From assembly GCA_026936335.1 (NCBI GenBank), contig JAPMXV010000001.1:310001-374000 (forward strand): a stretch of 64,000 nucleotides of DNA, given 5' to 3'. This DNA is from Mantamonas sphyraenae. Its lineage: Eukaryota; CRuMs; Mantamonadidae. Positions 19,371 to 29,598 of this stretch are shown here, in pieces. The notes below the pieces were generated by a model that ran no database searches, was not told the origin of the DNA, and saw only the letters and a program-made list of their open reading frames with translations. A program made the position numbers and the translations under genes. Position 1 is the stretch's first letter; the number at the start of each line of letters is the position of its first letter.

Positions 19371-22081
19371 GCGGGTTCTGTTGTGTGGCGCTGGGCGACA
19401 TCGAGGAGCAGGCGACGCAGGAACTGCACCTGGGTGCGTTGCGTCTGTTCCGGTTGCATGGAGTTGATGCGTCTGTTTGCAATCAGCATGCGCACGCGGT
19501 TTGCTGTGCGCTTGTCGCCAAGCTCGTGAAAGGCGTTCAGCAGGAGCTCGAGGAGGGTGACGTCGTGCATAAACTGCAGGTAATCGTGGTGCAGATTGGC
19601 CAGGTTTTGCAGAAGCATGTTGGCGGCGGTGGACAGCAGGCTACTGCGCTCCTTGGTGCGGCTGAGAAGGAGGACGAGCGTGGCTTCCACCGCGCGGGCC
19701 CCTTTGGTGAGACTGTAGGCGAAGCGGCCGAGAGTGCCGTCGTCCATTCCCGATCGATGCAGGTCGTCGAGAGCCTGGGCCACCTGTGCGTCGTGGTGGC
19801 AGTTTGCCCAGCCGTCGCAGATGAGCGCTGCCGATTGGATGTACAGGTGACAGGCGCGCGCGTGGTGGGACTGCATGTGATGATAATCGGCCAGAAGGAG
19901 GGCAATAAATGGATCGGTACCGTCGAGCAGCTCGTGCAGACGGGCCACGGTCTGCATGTTGGCTTTCAGCAATCGTGCGCGTTGCCTGCTGCTGATCGAC
20001 TTTGGCAGTGCACTCAGCAGAGCTGCAGCTGCGTTCATGTGCAGTGTGTCTGTGGACCATTGGGATGCGTCACGTGTGATGACATCCGCGCCCGTTTGCA
20101 TGGAGAAAAACATGCACGCGAGGGCACGCAGCAGCGTGGGGGACTCGAGATGGCGCAGCAGCCCCGTCGACGTGTTCCATTCCAATGCAGGTGTAGCTGT
20201 GCGGTTGGATGACGACGAAGAGGATGACGTGCTGGACGAGGACGATTCCTCCGTGTTTTTCTGTCCGCACAGACAATCGACAATGGCCAGAGCGACATCG
20301 TTGAGGTCATTTGTAGCGACGGAGGAGGAGGACGATGATGATGATGAGGAGGAGGAGGAGGAGGAGGAGGAGGAGGAGGAAGCACGGACGAGGCGTCCGA
20401 GACGATGCAACGCTGTGGCCATGGTGCACGCTTGCCTGGCAAGGAGAGTGCTGGAGGCGAGGGCGTGTGTGATGGCCCCAAGCAATTGGTCGCCATGCTG
20501 TTGCAGACCGACACATTTGGCCAGAGTGGCGTACAGCCTCTCCTCACCAAACGCACGCACACGGTCCGGAGCCTGAAGAAGGCGCAGGGCGCGGTCGACG
20601 TCTGCGTCGGCCAGGGCACACAAGAGAGTGCATGCGTAGACATCGTTGTCGTCGGTGCGTAGGATGTCGACTTCCTGCAGCAGCTCCTGGGCGCGTGCGT
20701 ACTGCTGGCGGGTGACGAGCTGCTTCACCGTTTCCTCCACCTTGCCCACAGGCAGGCGGATGCGCTTGCGGTCATGCGTCGCCTCGCTATCGGCTGTGTC
20801 TGCGGATGACGACGAATCTGTGGAGCGAGAGCGCTTCGTGCCGAGCTGGGGCAGGTGTACAGAGAGCTGGTCGCTGGCGCCCGAGTCGTCGTCGCGGTGT
20901 GTGTACCCAATGCTGTGTTCACGGTCGCGCTGAAGCATGTCGCGGTCAGATTGGGACATTGCATCGATGAACGGGGCCAGACGCGGTGTGTCGAGCACAG
21001 CCCAGGCTGACGGAGTGTCGATCTTGCGCACCATGTTGCAGATGAGGGAGGCCATGTTGGCAACGGCAACAGCGTCGTGGCGAAGCTTGAGTATCCTGGA
21101 GGCATATTCGACGCAAGTGTTCAGGTGGTGATCGCTGTCCAAGGCGCTTGTGGGCAGGAGAAGCTGTTTGTGAACGCTGCCGTGCAAGGCGTTGCACACA
21201 CGCACAGGATCGCCCACGAGCCGCTCCAGCAACGCACGGTAGCGTGTCCCCACGCTGGGTTGTGTCGATGACGTGTCTTGCAGCAAAAGGCTGACAAGAG
21301 TGGCCTCGGCGTCTGTGTCGTCGCTGCTGCTCGTCCGCTTGCCCTCTGCGCCGCCACCCTCCACTTCTCTGCGGGCCCACTCGAGCTGCTGAAACAGCGA
21401 TGTGTCGGAAACAGAGTCGGGTTTGCGGTGAAGCATACCCAAGCTGGCTGTGTGCAACTTGTTGCACAGGGCTGCGTCGTCGTCGTCGAGGCCGTCGGCG
21501 TGGCTCGATTGCAAAGTGCGCGTGTGCTTTACACAGGCGTCGTAGTCACGCAGAGCGAAGCTGGCCTGAGCGCACTCCATGTGGACACGTTGCAACATGG
21601 ACGCTTCGGCCTGGGAGCCGTGGTTGGTCAGCCAGGCCTCCAGGGCCGCCAAAGCGTCACGCAGTGCTTCGAGGGCCACTGCCGTGTTCTGATCTGCAGC
21701 TTGGGCCTGGGTCACGCCCAGCTGATAACGCATGAGAAACAGGCCTGAGGAATGCACGTGTGCGGCTTCAGGATACTCCTGTGCCCAGCGTAGGACGCGT
21801 TCAGGCTGGGTGAGCTGGTCGACAAGCTCGTCCAGCGTCAGATGCGTGGTTTGGTTGACGATGCGGCCCACGAGTTGTTTCAGCGCAGCGGTGCGCTTTG
21901 GATTCACTTCTGTCTGGCGCACCATCTCGTTGATGAGCTCGCAGGGCAACGGCGTGCCTGACGCGTAGTGCTGCGGGTCTTGGTCGCCGTTCCACAGCGC
22001 AATCACGTCGTCCAGCAACGAGCGATTCAGCACATAGTCGAACCATGCCGTGGAAGGCGACACCTCCATGTGTTCCTGCAT
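19367..22081 (-). CDS. INTS8: Integrator complex subunit 8-like
   Basis: Single exon, about 904 residues from the ATG at 22081. The N-terminal WFDYVLNRSLLDDVI corresponds to the conserved INTS8 start (WFEFLLDPSLL-type). The body is alpha-helical, with degenerate TPR-like repeats. Near the C-terminus LLLADYHHMQSHHARACHLY matches the INTS8 repeat with a Leu-x-x-Ala-Asp-Tyr start, and TLLELLLNAFHELGDKRTA plus the terminal FLRRLLLDVAQRH match the end of the family. Integrator cleaves and attenuates nascent RNAs from RNA polymerase II; subunit 8 docks PP2A. A long poly-Ser run (~22 residues, nt 20338-20381) and a second Ser-rich run near 20230 interrupt the middle. The stop overlaps the downstream SNIP1 ATG. 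The open frame extends upstream to 22489 but without family similarity, so 22081 is preferred. Confidence 0.75.
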   Translation of the reverse strand: MQEHMEVSPSTAWFDYVLNRSLLDDVIALWNGDQDPQHYASGTPLPCELINEMVRQTEVNPKRTAALKQLVGRIVNQTTHLTLDELVDQLTQPERVLRWAQEYPEAAHVHSSGLFLMRYQLGVTQAQAADQNTAVALEALRDALAALEAWLTNHGSQAEASMLQRVHMECAQASFALRDYDACVKHTRTLQSSHADGLDDDDAALCNKLHTASLGMLHRKPDSVSDTSLFQQLEWARREVEGGGAEGKRTSSSDDTDAEATLVSLLLQDTSSTQPSVGTRYRALLERLVGDPVRVCNALHGSVHKQLLLPTSALDSDHHLNTCVEYASRILKLRHDAVAVANMASLICNMVRKIDTPSAWAVLDTPRLAPFIDAMSQSDRDMLQRDREHSIGYTHRDDDSGASDQLSVHLPQLGTKRSRSTDSSSSADTADSEATHDRKRIRLPVGKVEETVKQLVTRQQYARAQELLQEVDILRTDDNDVYACTLLCALADADVDRALRLLQAPDRVRAFGEERLYATLAKCVGLQQHGDQLLGAITHALASSTLLARQACTMATALHRLGRLVRASSSSSSSSSSSSSSSSSSSSVATNDLNDVALAIVDCLCGQKNTEESSSSSTSSSSSSSNRTATPALEWNTSTGLLRHLESPTLLRALACMFFSMQTGADVITRDASQWSTDTLHMNAAAALLSALPKSISSRQRARLLKANMQTVARLHELLDGTDPFIALLLADYHHMQSHHARACHLYIQSAALICDGWANCHHDAQVAQALDDLHRSGMDDGTLGRFAYSLTKGARAVEATLVLLLSRTKERSSLLSTAANMLLQNLANLHHDYLQFMHDVTLLELLLNAFHELGDKRTANRVRMLIANRRINSMQPEQTQRTQVQFLRRLLLDVAQRHTTEPA
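20338..20381 (-). repeat. GAG/GAT trinucleotide repeat encoding poly-Ser in INTS8
   Basis: A run of GAT and GAG triplets on the plus strand; the minus-strand frame reads about 22 consecutive Ser residues, followed after a spacer by another Ser-rich block near 20220-20260. Confidence 0.85.
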
Positions 22082-22604
22082 GGTTGGACAAAGAGCGAGT
22101 GCGTTTGTTTTGGCGGCAGCAGAGCTGCGACTGCGCCGCCAACAATAGAATTGCCTCGCCCACATTCTCCGTACAAGCTGCGGCAGCTCACACTCGCTGG
22201 CTTGTCCCATGGGATTGAGGCAAAGCAAGCCCCGCGGCGGTTTCATCCCCAAAGGGCCCAGGCATTCCATTCTTTGCCCCGAATCCGACTCGGCATTGAC
22301 CACCTGCCTGTGACATCTTTCTTTCGCCAATTTCCCTGCCCTGTGTGATGTGCATGCGTGCATGAGTACTGTTTGCGTGGGATTGCTTGTCCATGGCGTG
22401 GCGCAACGACCCGTACGTGACACCGAGAAAGATCGAGGTGCATGCGCCAGGCGCAGAGTCTTTCCCCACCCGTCCACACACGCACACACAAAATGAACAT
22501 GCTATTGCTGTGGATCCCGTCTGTTGTGCACACATCGTGTTGTGCGTTGAACGTCGTCTCGTCTTGTCTTCGTTCGCCCGCCCAAGCTCAAAACAACCGC
22601 AGGT
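22082..22604. promoter_or_regulatory. 523-bp intergenic region between divergent INTS8 and DPP-like genes
   Basis: The longest non-coding gap in the window. It separates two divergent start codons and must hold both promoters and both 5' untranslated regions. A short CA-rich run lies near 22470-22490. I see no TATA-like box that stands out and no further ORF with convincing coding character; the minus frame stays open through most of it, but the translation is low in family-like features. Confidence 0.5.
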
Positions 22605-24998
22605 ATGAGCGTCGTGCGCGGGGACGCCGAGTCGGCACAGGACGACACGCCTCTGTTTGGCAACGAGCCGACGGATCCTGCACGCATGCGCATGAAACTG
22701 GTTATGGTGGGCATGGTTGTGGTCGTGGTCACAGTGGCGTTTGTGCTGCTGCTGACAAACTCGGTGCTGGATCCGAGCAACAACGACAAGCCCGGGGGCG
22801 GCGGTGGTGGCGGTGGCGACAACGGCAAGACATTGAGTATGGATGAGGCATTTGCACTGCGTGCGCATGGATTTGCATCGCAGTGGGTGCAGAGCCAACT
22901 GCTTTGGGTGGACGAGACCCAGAACGCGCTGCTCGCCCTCACGCCGCCGGCGACCACGCCCCAGGTGCGCGTCAACTACAATGCCAGTGTGTTGGGAACG
23001 AACAATGTCACACGTGCCAGTGCCTACTGGTTTTCCCACGACGCCCAGCGCGTCCTGTTTGCCACGCAGCGGCAAAAGTTGTACCGGCACTCGTTCTACG
23101 CCCACTACAAGGTGTACGACACAGTCAGCGGCACCGTGGGCGATGTGTCACCCGGCACGGGGTCTGTCCGCAACGCAAAATGGGCGTCTGCAAGCAACAA
23201 AGTGTCGTTCACGCGCGACAACGACCTGTTTGTGTCCGATCTGGACGCGGCCCGCACCGTGCGTATCACGAACGACGGCCAGTGGAACTCGGTGCTCAAC
23301 GGCGTCCCCGATTGGATGTACGAAGAGGAAATCTATTCGACGGGCGACGCGGCGTTCTGGTCGCCCAACGACGCATACCTCGCGTTTGTGCGCACAGACG
23401 AGAGCGCTGTGAAGGAGTACTCGCTGACCAAGGTCAACGGGGTCAACAACGCCTACCCCACCCACGAGTCATACAAATACCCTGTTCCTGGCTCTGCAGT
23501 GGCCCAGGTGCAACTGGGCGTGTTTGAATTGGCCACGAACCAGACACGGTGGATGAACATCAGCTCCGCTGGCACCACGCTCCTGGACAACGAGTACCTG
23601 GTCAGTGTTCAGTGGGTGTCCAACGACAACGTGCAAGTGCGTGTCACAGACCGAGTGCAGGCATCTGCTCGTCTGCTGCGGTGCGCTGCCACCACAAGCG
23701 TGTGCACACTTCAGCAGGCCTCCAGCGCCACCAACGGCTGGCTCGTGTACGACACACCCATGGATATGGGCACAACGGGAAACATGGCCACGGTTATCAC
23801 CGGTGCCACCAGCAGTGTGGTGGAGGTGCGCAACAAGCTCACGTGGGCTCTGGTGCGTACACTGAGCCTCCCGGACATCCATGAACCGTCGCTGTTGGCC
23901 TACAGTGCCACTGCAGACACTCTGCTCGTGTCTGGCACGGTGTCAAACAACGATGCGTTGGAGGTGCATGTGTTCTCGCTGGACGCAAGTCAAAACGGAG
24001 GCGTGCCCACACGCCTGACCTCTCTGGGCTCGACCTACGGTGCGTCTGTGGCCCAAGATGGCAACCACATGGTGCTGACCAACCAAGGACCCGACGTTCC
24101 TCAGATCACCCTGTTGGCCACCACTGCAGGAGCCACGCCACTGCTGACCTTGCAATCCAATGCGGCTTTGCGCACGCAGCTCGCCAAATACGCTCTTCCG
24201 TCCAAATTCCACTTTCAGGTACCCTACGTTGATGCCCAGGGCAGCAGTCACACGGCCTACGCTTACCTCCTTCTGCCGCATGGCATGGATCTGGCCTCGA
24301 AACCGGCCACCCGCCTGCCAGTCGTCCATTACGAGTACGGCGGGCCGGGATCACGCACCGTCGACCGCCGCTTCGGAATGGGCTGGGCTGCATTCGTGGC
24401 CTCGTCTGGCAAAGCCTACCTGAGCATTGACGTGCGTGGATCGGGCGGACGAACACGTGACTGGATGCAGGCCACGTACACAAACCTAGGCCAGATCGAG
24501 ACGGCCGACCAGATTGCAGCCGCCAAGGTCGTGCGTACCATGTTCCCCAACCTGCTAGATCCCAGCCGCTGGGCGTACTGGGGATGGAGTTACGGCGGTT
24601 TCATGGCTTCGACGATGGCCGCAACCGACCAGGAACGCATCTACAAGGCCTGCATGGCCGTGGCACCCGTCACCGACTGGCGATTGTATGACGCTGCATA
24701 CACGGAACGGTACATGCGCGTACCCGGTTCGCCACCCACCGCATACGATACTACGTCTGTGGTCAAGATGGCCGACCAGTTCCTTGCCGATCGACCCTAC
24801 TTGCTCATCCACGGTGTTTCCGACGACAACGTGCACGTGGAGAATTCCTGGGAGCTCATCCTCGCCCTCATTGCTGCCGACAAGAGCGGAGGCTTGGAGA
24901 TGGCCATGTTCCCCAACTCGGACCACTCCATTTCCTACGGCAAGGCAAACCGCGACGTCTATCGTCGCCTGGGCCAGTTTGTGGACGAGCATGTTTGA
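22605..24998 (+). CDS. Type II membrane dipeptidyl peptidase, S9B (DPP4-like)
   Basis: Single exon, 797 residues. A cytoplasmic tail is followed by one transmembrane helix (about 36-54, MVVVVVTVAFVLLLT), a Gly-rich linker, an eight-bladed-propeller-like region and a C-terminal alpha/beta hydrolase. The catalytic triad is visible: Ser662 in GWSYGG, Asp740 in HGVSDDNVH and His774 in NSDHS. The double-Glu motif that anchors the substrate N-terminus in DPP4 is present as YEEEIYST (Glu241/Glu242). The enzyme is therefore expected to remove N-terminal dipeptides, probably X-Pro or X-Ala, from peptides outside the cell or in a vacuole. All signature residues are intact, so I infer activity. Its stop is 50 bp from the convergent neighbour's stop. 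Confidence 0.93.
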   Translation: MSVVRGDAESAQDDTPLFGNEPTDPARMRMKLVMVGMVVVVVTVAFVLLLTNSVLDPSNNDKPGGGGGGGGDNGKTLSMDEAFALRAHGFASQWVQSQLLWVDETQNALLALTPPATTPQVRVNYNASVLGTNNVTRASAYWFSHDAQRVLFATQRQKLYRHSFYAHYKVYDTVSGTVGDVSPGTGSVRNAKWASASNKVSFTRDNDLFVSDLDAARTVRITNDGQWNSVLNGVPDWMYEEEIYSTGDAAFWSPNDAYLAFVRTDESAVKEYSLTKVNGVNNAYPTHESYKYPVPGSAVAQVQLGVFELATNQTRWMNISSAGTTLLDNEYLVSVQWVSNDNVQVRVTDRVQASARLLRCAATTSVCTLQQASSATNGWLVYDTPMDMGTTGNMATVITGATSSVVEVRNKLTWALVRTLSLPDIHEPSLLAYSATADTLLVSGTVSNNDALEVHVFSLDASQNGGVPTRLTSLGSTYGASVAQDGNHMVLTNQGPDVPQITLLATTAGATPLLTLQSNAALRTQLAKYALPSKFHFQVPYVDAQGSSHTAYAYLLLPHGMDLASKPATRLPVVHYEYGGPGSRTVDRRFGMGWAAFVASSGKAYLSIDVRGSGGRTRDWMQATYTNLGQIETADQIAAAKVVRTMFPNLLDPSRWAYWGWSYGGFMASTMAATDQERIYKACMAVAPVTDWRLYDAAYTERYMRVPGSPPTAYDTTSVVKMADQFLADRPYLLIHGVSDDNVHVENSWELILALIAADKSGGLEMAMFPNSDHSISYGKANRDVYRRLGQFVDEHV

Positions 24999-25048
24999 TC
25001 TTTGTAAAGGCCACTAAAAGCCACATGTGTACACTACTGCTACGCTCT

Positions 25049-26849
25049 TCAAACACCCCGTAACAGCACGCTGTACAGCTCTGCTCCTCCAACCGCCCGC
25101 ACTCGCAGCTTGATTGTACGCACAGGTTCCATTTCCACCACATCAGTACCTCCGTGCTTCCATGACACCGTGTAGCTCAGGTGGTCGCCCACTACGGGCA
25201 TGCTCTCCAGCGGCGGATCGAGAAGGCTGCCTTTGCCGTCCAGCACCTCCACGTGCAGATGGCCCATTGGGGCCACGCGCACATTCAACTCGAGAACAAA
25301 GCGACCGGACGAGGGCATTCGTAGGCGCCGTGTCACAACCACCTCCTCTTTGCCGCTGCCATTGGGGCCGCCAAAGTCCAGGTATCCGAATCCGTGTCGA
25401 CGCAGCGAGTAGCGTCGCACCAAGCCACCTGGGCGCACGATGCCCTCGTGCACATAGATGCTGATGTTTCCTTGTTCGTCCACCGCACACCCTTGCGCGT
25501 TGTACATCCACCGCGCCTGCCATTGGCTCTCGTAGTCGTTGCCCGTCAAGAATGGCATCAGCGACAGTCGTCGCCACTGCCGCGGCTGTCGTTTGGTCAT
25601 CAGAATCAGATCGTTCGTTCCTCCATACGGTGTCTCGTTCTTGGGCCGAGCCCAGATGCGCGTGCGCGGCACAAATCTGGTCACAAAGTAGATCTCCGGC
25701 ATGGGCGCGTCCGGAAGGCGCATGGGTGATGCCATGTAGTAGTTTTCTGTCATGGCACGTGCGTGGCCAAGTTGGTCCCCGCTGGCATCGCTAGCCTCCA
25801 CGTGCGGCACTGTGTCCGGCACAATCTTGCCGTACTCGTCCGACTTGATGTCGTCGATGATCCAGCTGGCCACACTGCGCAGCTCCTGTGCAATGTTATC
25901 TCGCACCACCAGTTCGTACATGTTGGACACGAAACTCCATCCTGCGCTGTTCATCCCGTCAAAGAAGGAGTGAAAGTCCCACGTCCGGTCGTTCCACTTG
26001 TTCAGCCGCGGCCCAACGTCTGCCGGCTGTCGCCAGTGGATCCCGTCTGCAGACAACAGATAGTACACGCCGTGGTAGGCACAGCATCCGTCAGCCCCCG
26101 CTGTGTTGCATGTGAGTGTGTGAAGAGGGTGTGTGTGTGCCCCTGTGTCAGTTGTGCCCTGTCTCCCGCGTTTCGCCGCTGCTCCACAACCTACCCAGCG
26201 CTTTGAACCGCTCTGTGGGCTCGCAGTCCGGGTTTGTGTCCAGAAACGGCGACATGTTGTGGGACAGGTGGCCTTTCCAAACAATATTGTTCTGTTTGCT
26301 GCCTTGAAACTCGATCCCGGCGCCCTGGGTGCGCGCGAATGTGCGACCGCGGTCGTGCGACTCCAGGTAACACGTCCACTGCCTGTTGTGCTGGTCATCC
26401 ACGTCCGTCGTCGCCGTGTATCCGCGTTGTACACACCGGTAGTACATGCGCACCAGATTCATCATCTCTCCGGACACTCGGTCCACCATGTCGTGCTGCA
26501 CGACCGCAAAGTACCCCGAAAAATCGCCATCCGTCTCTGTGTCCATACGCACAATGACGTTTTCCTTGCGCGGCACTCCTTGTCGCACCTGCACCCTGTC
26601 TGTGCGCTCGGACAGCAGCCAAGTGTCCACAAACAGCTGCGTGACATTGGTAATGTCCACGACGTCCACGGACTGGTACGCCGCGTCGTACAGCTCCTCT
26701 CTCCATGAATACGTCGTGGCACCAACCACAACACAAGCCAACACACACGCAACAAACACACGCCTCCACTCCCATTGCATGAACCTCTCCATTGCCTGTT
26801 TGCCCTGCAAACGCGCCCCCCTCGCTGCCGCTTCCACTCGGCCCCGCAT
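25049..26849 (-). CDS. Membrane-anchored five-bladed-propeller glycosidase-like protein
   Basis: Two exons, 26195-26849 and 25049-26100 (94-nt intron, GTAGGT donor, ACACAG acceptor), 568 residues. A signal anchor (VFVACVLACVVVGATTYSW) follows a short basic N-terminus; starts at 26849, 26792 or 26780 are possible. The luminal part contains the LFVDTWLL motif and repeated Trp/Asp/Gly-rich strands (DGIHWRQP, SHDRGRTFAR, FLDTNPDCEP). These resemble the GH32/GH43-type propeller proteins often found in bacteria with an LFVDDYLI motif. The C-terminal ~120 residues look like a beta-sandwich (LELNVRVAPMGHLHVEVLD). Several NxT/S sequons are present. Catalytic residues cannot be assigned with confidence; hydrolase activity is an inference from fold resemblance. 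Confidence 0.6.
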
Positions 26850-26900
26850 CTCCCCGATTCTGCTGCATCCCACTGCGTCAAGTGTCGCACGACACAATTT

Positions 26901-29552
26901 CTACGCATTCGACGACGCTTTCGAAGACGACGACGACGACGTCAGAAATTCCACTGCCAACTGCTGCAGCACGTCCACTTGTGTCTTTTCAGCGTTCGTA
27001 ACGAACGGATGTTGGCACAGTTCCGACGCGCTCGGGCGCTCCTTCGGGTCTTGTGTCAGACATTGGGCCAGAAAGTCTACCAGCTCCGCGCTGTAGTCGC
27101 CTTCGTTGGCCAGTTTGGGCACAGATCCATACACAATGCGGTCGGTGGCGTCCTGCAACGAGCTCAAGTCTTCGTTCGGCGCGTTGCCCTCCACCATTTC
27201 AATCAGACTGACGCCCAGTGACCAAATGTCCGCCTTGAAATCGTACCCGGGATAGTTGATGTCAAGCATTTCGGGCGCCATGAAACACAAGGTGCCTGCA
27301 ATTGACGTCCGGTAGTTGTTTTGTGCGATTTCCGACGACACGCCAAAGTCGGTCAGCTTGCACTCGCCCTGCCTGTTGATCAGAACGTTCCCACACTTGA
27401 CGTCACGATGCATCACGCCGCTTGCATGCAGATAGGCCAGACCCTTGACGCACGACACTGTCAGCGCGGCCACGTACTCCTCCTTCAGCGCGTGCTTCTC
27501 CTGCACCTTTCCCTGGCGCCGGAACTTTTCGATGATGTCGCGCACACTGCCACCATCACAAAAGTCCATCAGAATCCACAGGGTGTTATCCTTGTCGTTG
27601 TGAAAGCAGCCGTAGTAGCTGACGATAAACTCGGAGCGGCACGCCTTGAGGATATCGATTTCGTGCTGCAGCTCCTCGGTGTTGCCTGCTTCGGACAGCA
27701 CTTTGATGGCCAGCACCGCGCCGCTATTGGTGTGCATTGCACGATACACAGCTCCGTATGCGCCTCGCCCAGCCACCTGCAGCAGCTCAAACTGCTTCCA
27801 CGGCTGCTTGCCTGTCCACGTGAAATTGGTGTCCACGTGCACCTTGTGCTTCACAAAAAAGGGCTTTGTGATCCACATCTTGCTGTTGCTCTCCTCTTCT
27901 CCCGCCTCTTCGTCCTGACCCTGCGTCTGCTGCGGCCGTTTCCCGCGGTTCGACCCGCCAGACCTGCCGCCAGATCCGCTTGTCTGCTGCGTTTGCTGCT
28001 GCTGATTGAATGTGGCAATCCTCTGGCTCACGGACATGGGTCCACTGCCGCCTGCCAGCGCGCTCGACGTGCCACCCTGCATCGCAAATCCGGGCGACCC
28101 GCGTCCCCGGTTGCTGTTGCTGTTGCTGTTGCTACCATTGTTGTTGTTGCTGCCACTGAGACTGTTGCTGCTTCCGCCACCTCCACCACCACTACTGCTG
28201 CTGCTGCTGCTGCTGTTGCTGCCTCCCAGGAAGCGGCTGCCAAACCCGGACGATTTTGATGGAGCCGGTGCGTCTGCAACCCCTCCATGTTCGTCCATCA
28301 CACTTTCACACTCGTCTCTCAGCTTGCTCAGCGTCCCTTGGATCTGCTGCAGGCGCTTGTAGCACTGCTCGTGGTATTTCATCTCCAGCTCCGTTACCTG
28401 CACAAGCTGGTGCATCAAATGTGCCTCCCGCATCGCGTCTGTGTGCTCCATCAAATTCAACGTCTGCGCCTGACACTCCACAAATGCTTCCTTAGCCTCT
28501 TCCACCTCCGCCTCGAGCTGCTGCTCCGTTGGAAGCTGTTTGGCCTGTGCTTCCTGCAGCTTCCGCGACTTGACGTCCACAAGCGTCCCTGCGTCTTTCA
28601 GCTCCTTTCGCTGGGTCTGTCACCGTCCCACGCTCACAGTTAGTCCATTTTTCGTTCACACATATGCACACACAACCCCTCACACGAGCCCCTCCAAACT
28701 ACATACCAGAGCGTTGGCAATCTCCGTGTCCACAAACCCTTGCAGCCCCGGCAGCACTTCGTTTGCCACTTTGTCCACCTGTGTAGTGCATGAGAAGGCA
28801 ATGTATGCGTGTGTCATGTGTCAGTGCGTCTGTCCCATCCCTTCACATTCCGTCATGCTCTCAGCGCGCACCTTTTCGCTCAGGAATCGGTCCAGATCCA
28901 GACGCGCTGCTTGGATTTCTTCGTATCCGTTCCCTGTGTGCATATTCAGAAGTGTGTGAACTCATCCGTGCTAGTGTTGCCTCTGTGAAACGCTGTGCGC
29001 TGCGTGTCGCTGCTCCATGGCCATTCCCTGCGTCTCCACTTACCCATCAGGTTGTTTCCTGCCGTCGTGCTGCACTTGCCAACAAACGTGTGCAGTTTGG
29101 CAGCCTGCGAAGGTGGTTCTGTGTGCCATGCTGTGTCAGAGACTACCCATGTCCGGTGCATCCGGCGAGGCAGAGTGCAACCCCAAACGCCTGCGCTGCA
29201 ACACACACCGGCCCCTGGAGTTGCACCTTCCCCTCCCGACTTGATGCCGTGTTTGCCCGCTTCCAAACATTGGTCCCTTTGCACTTACTTGACTCTGCAT
29301 TGTTGATTCCCTTGATGTACTTGTGCAGCTCTTCGTGACGCTTCTTCTCATCCAGCATGTTCTGTACCCCATCATCCATACGGTCCGATTGGACCAACGC
29401 GGTGTCAGCCGATGATCTTCATTCCGCGTTCGCCCCCACATCGCACCCACCTTTTCCAAAACCGCCACGCTCGGGTCCTCCTCCATCGCGTTCATACGCT
29501 TGCCAAACGTGCGCAGCGTCGACTCCTTCAGCTTGTCTTGAAAGGTCAACAT
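26901..29552 (-). CDS. BAR-CRIB-STE20 protein kinase
   Basis: Six exons: 29451-29552, 29289-29361, 29044-29118, 28872-28933, 28707-28778 and 26901-28616, total 699 residues; all phases agree. Residues 1 to ~235 form a BAR domain (TFGKRMNAMEEDPSVAVLEK, HKYIKGINNAE, FVDTEIANALTQRKELKD, then long helices to LQQIQGTLSKL). A Ser/Gly/Asn-rich linker follows. Residues 377-402 fit a CRIB motif (ITKPFFVKHKVHV ... TGKQPW). The kinase (about 404-666) has GRGAYGAVY, VLAIK (Lys433), HRDVKCGN (Asp533), DFG (Asp551) and APEM, close to PAK/MST kinases, so catalysis is expected. The inferred role is sensing curved membrane through BAR and Rho-GTPase through CRIB. The intron before exon 2 uses the TACAG acceptor at 29362, because the nearer candidate breaks the frame. 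Only the last exon is obvious to ORF calling. Confidence 0.87.
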
Positions 29553-29598
29553 GGCCGTTTTTGTTGTTGCATCGCTCTCGCACTCGCCCCCCCACCTC

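Noticed and set aside
22082-22489. An N-terminal extension of INTS8
   Set aside because: The frame is open but the extension does not look like INTS8, and its first codon is not ATG. The family-like start is at 22081.
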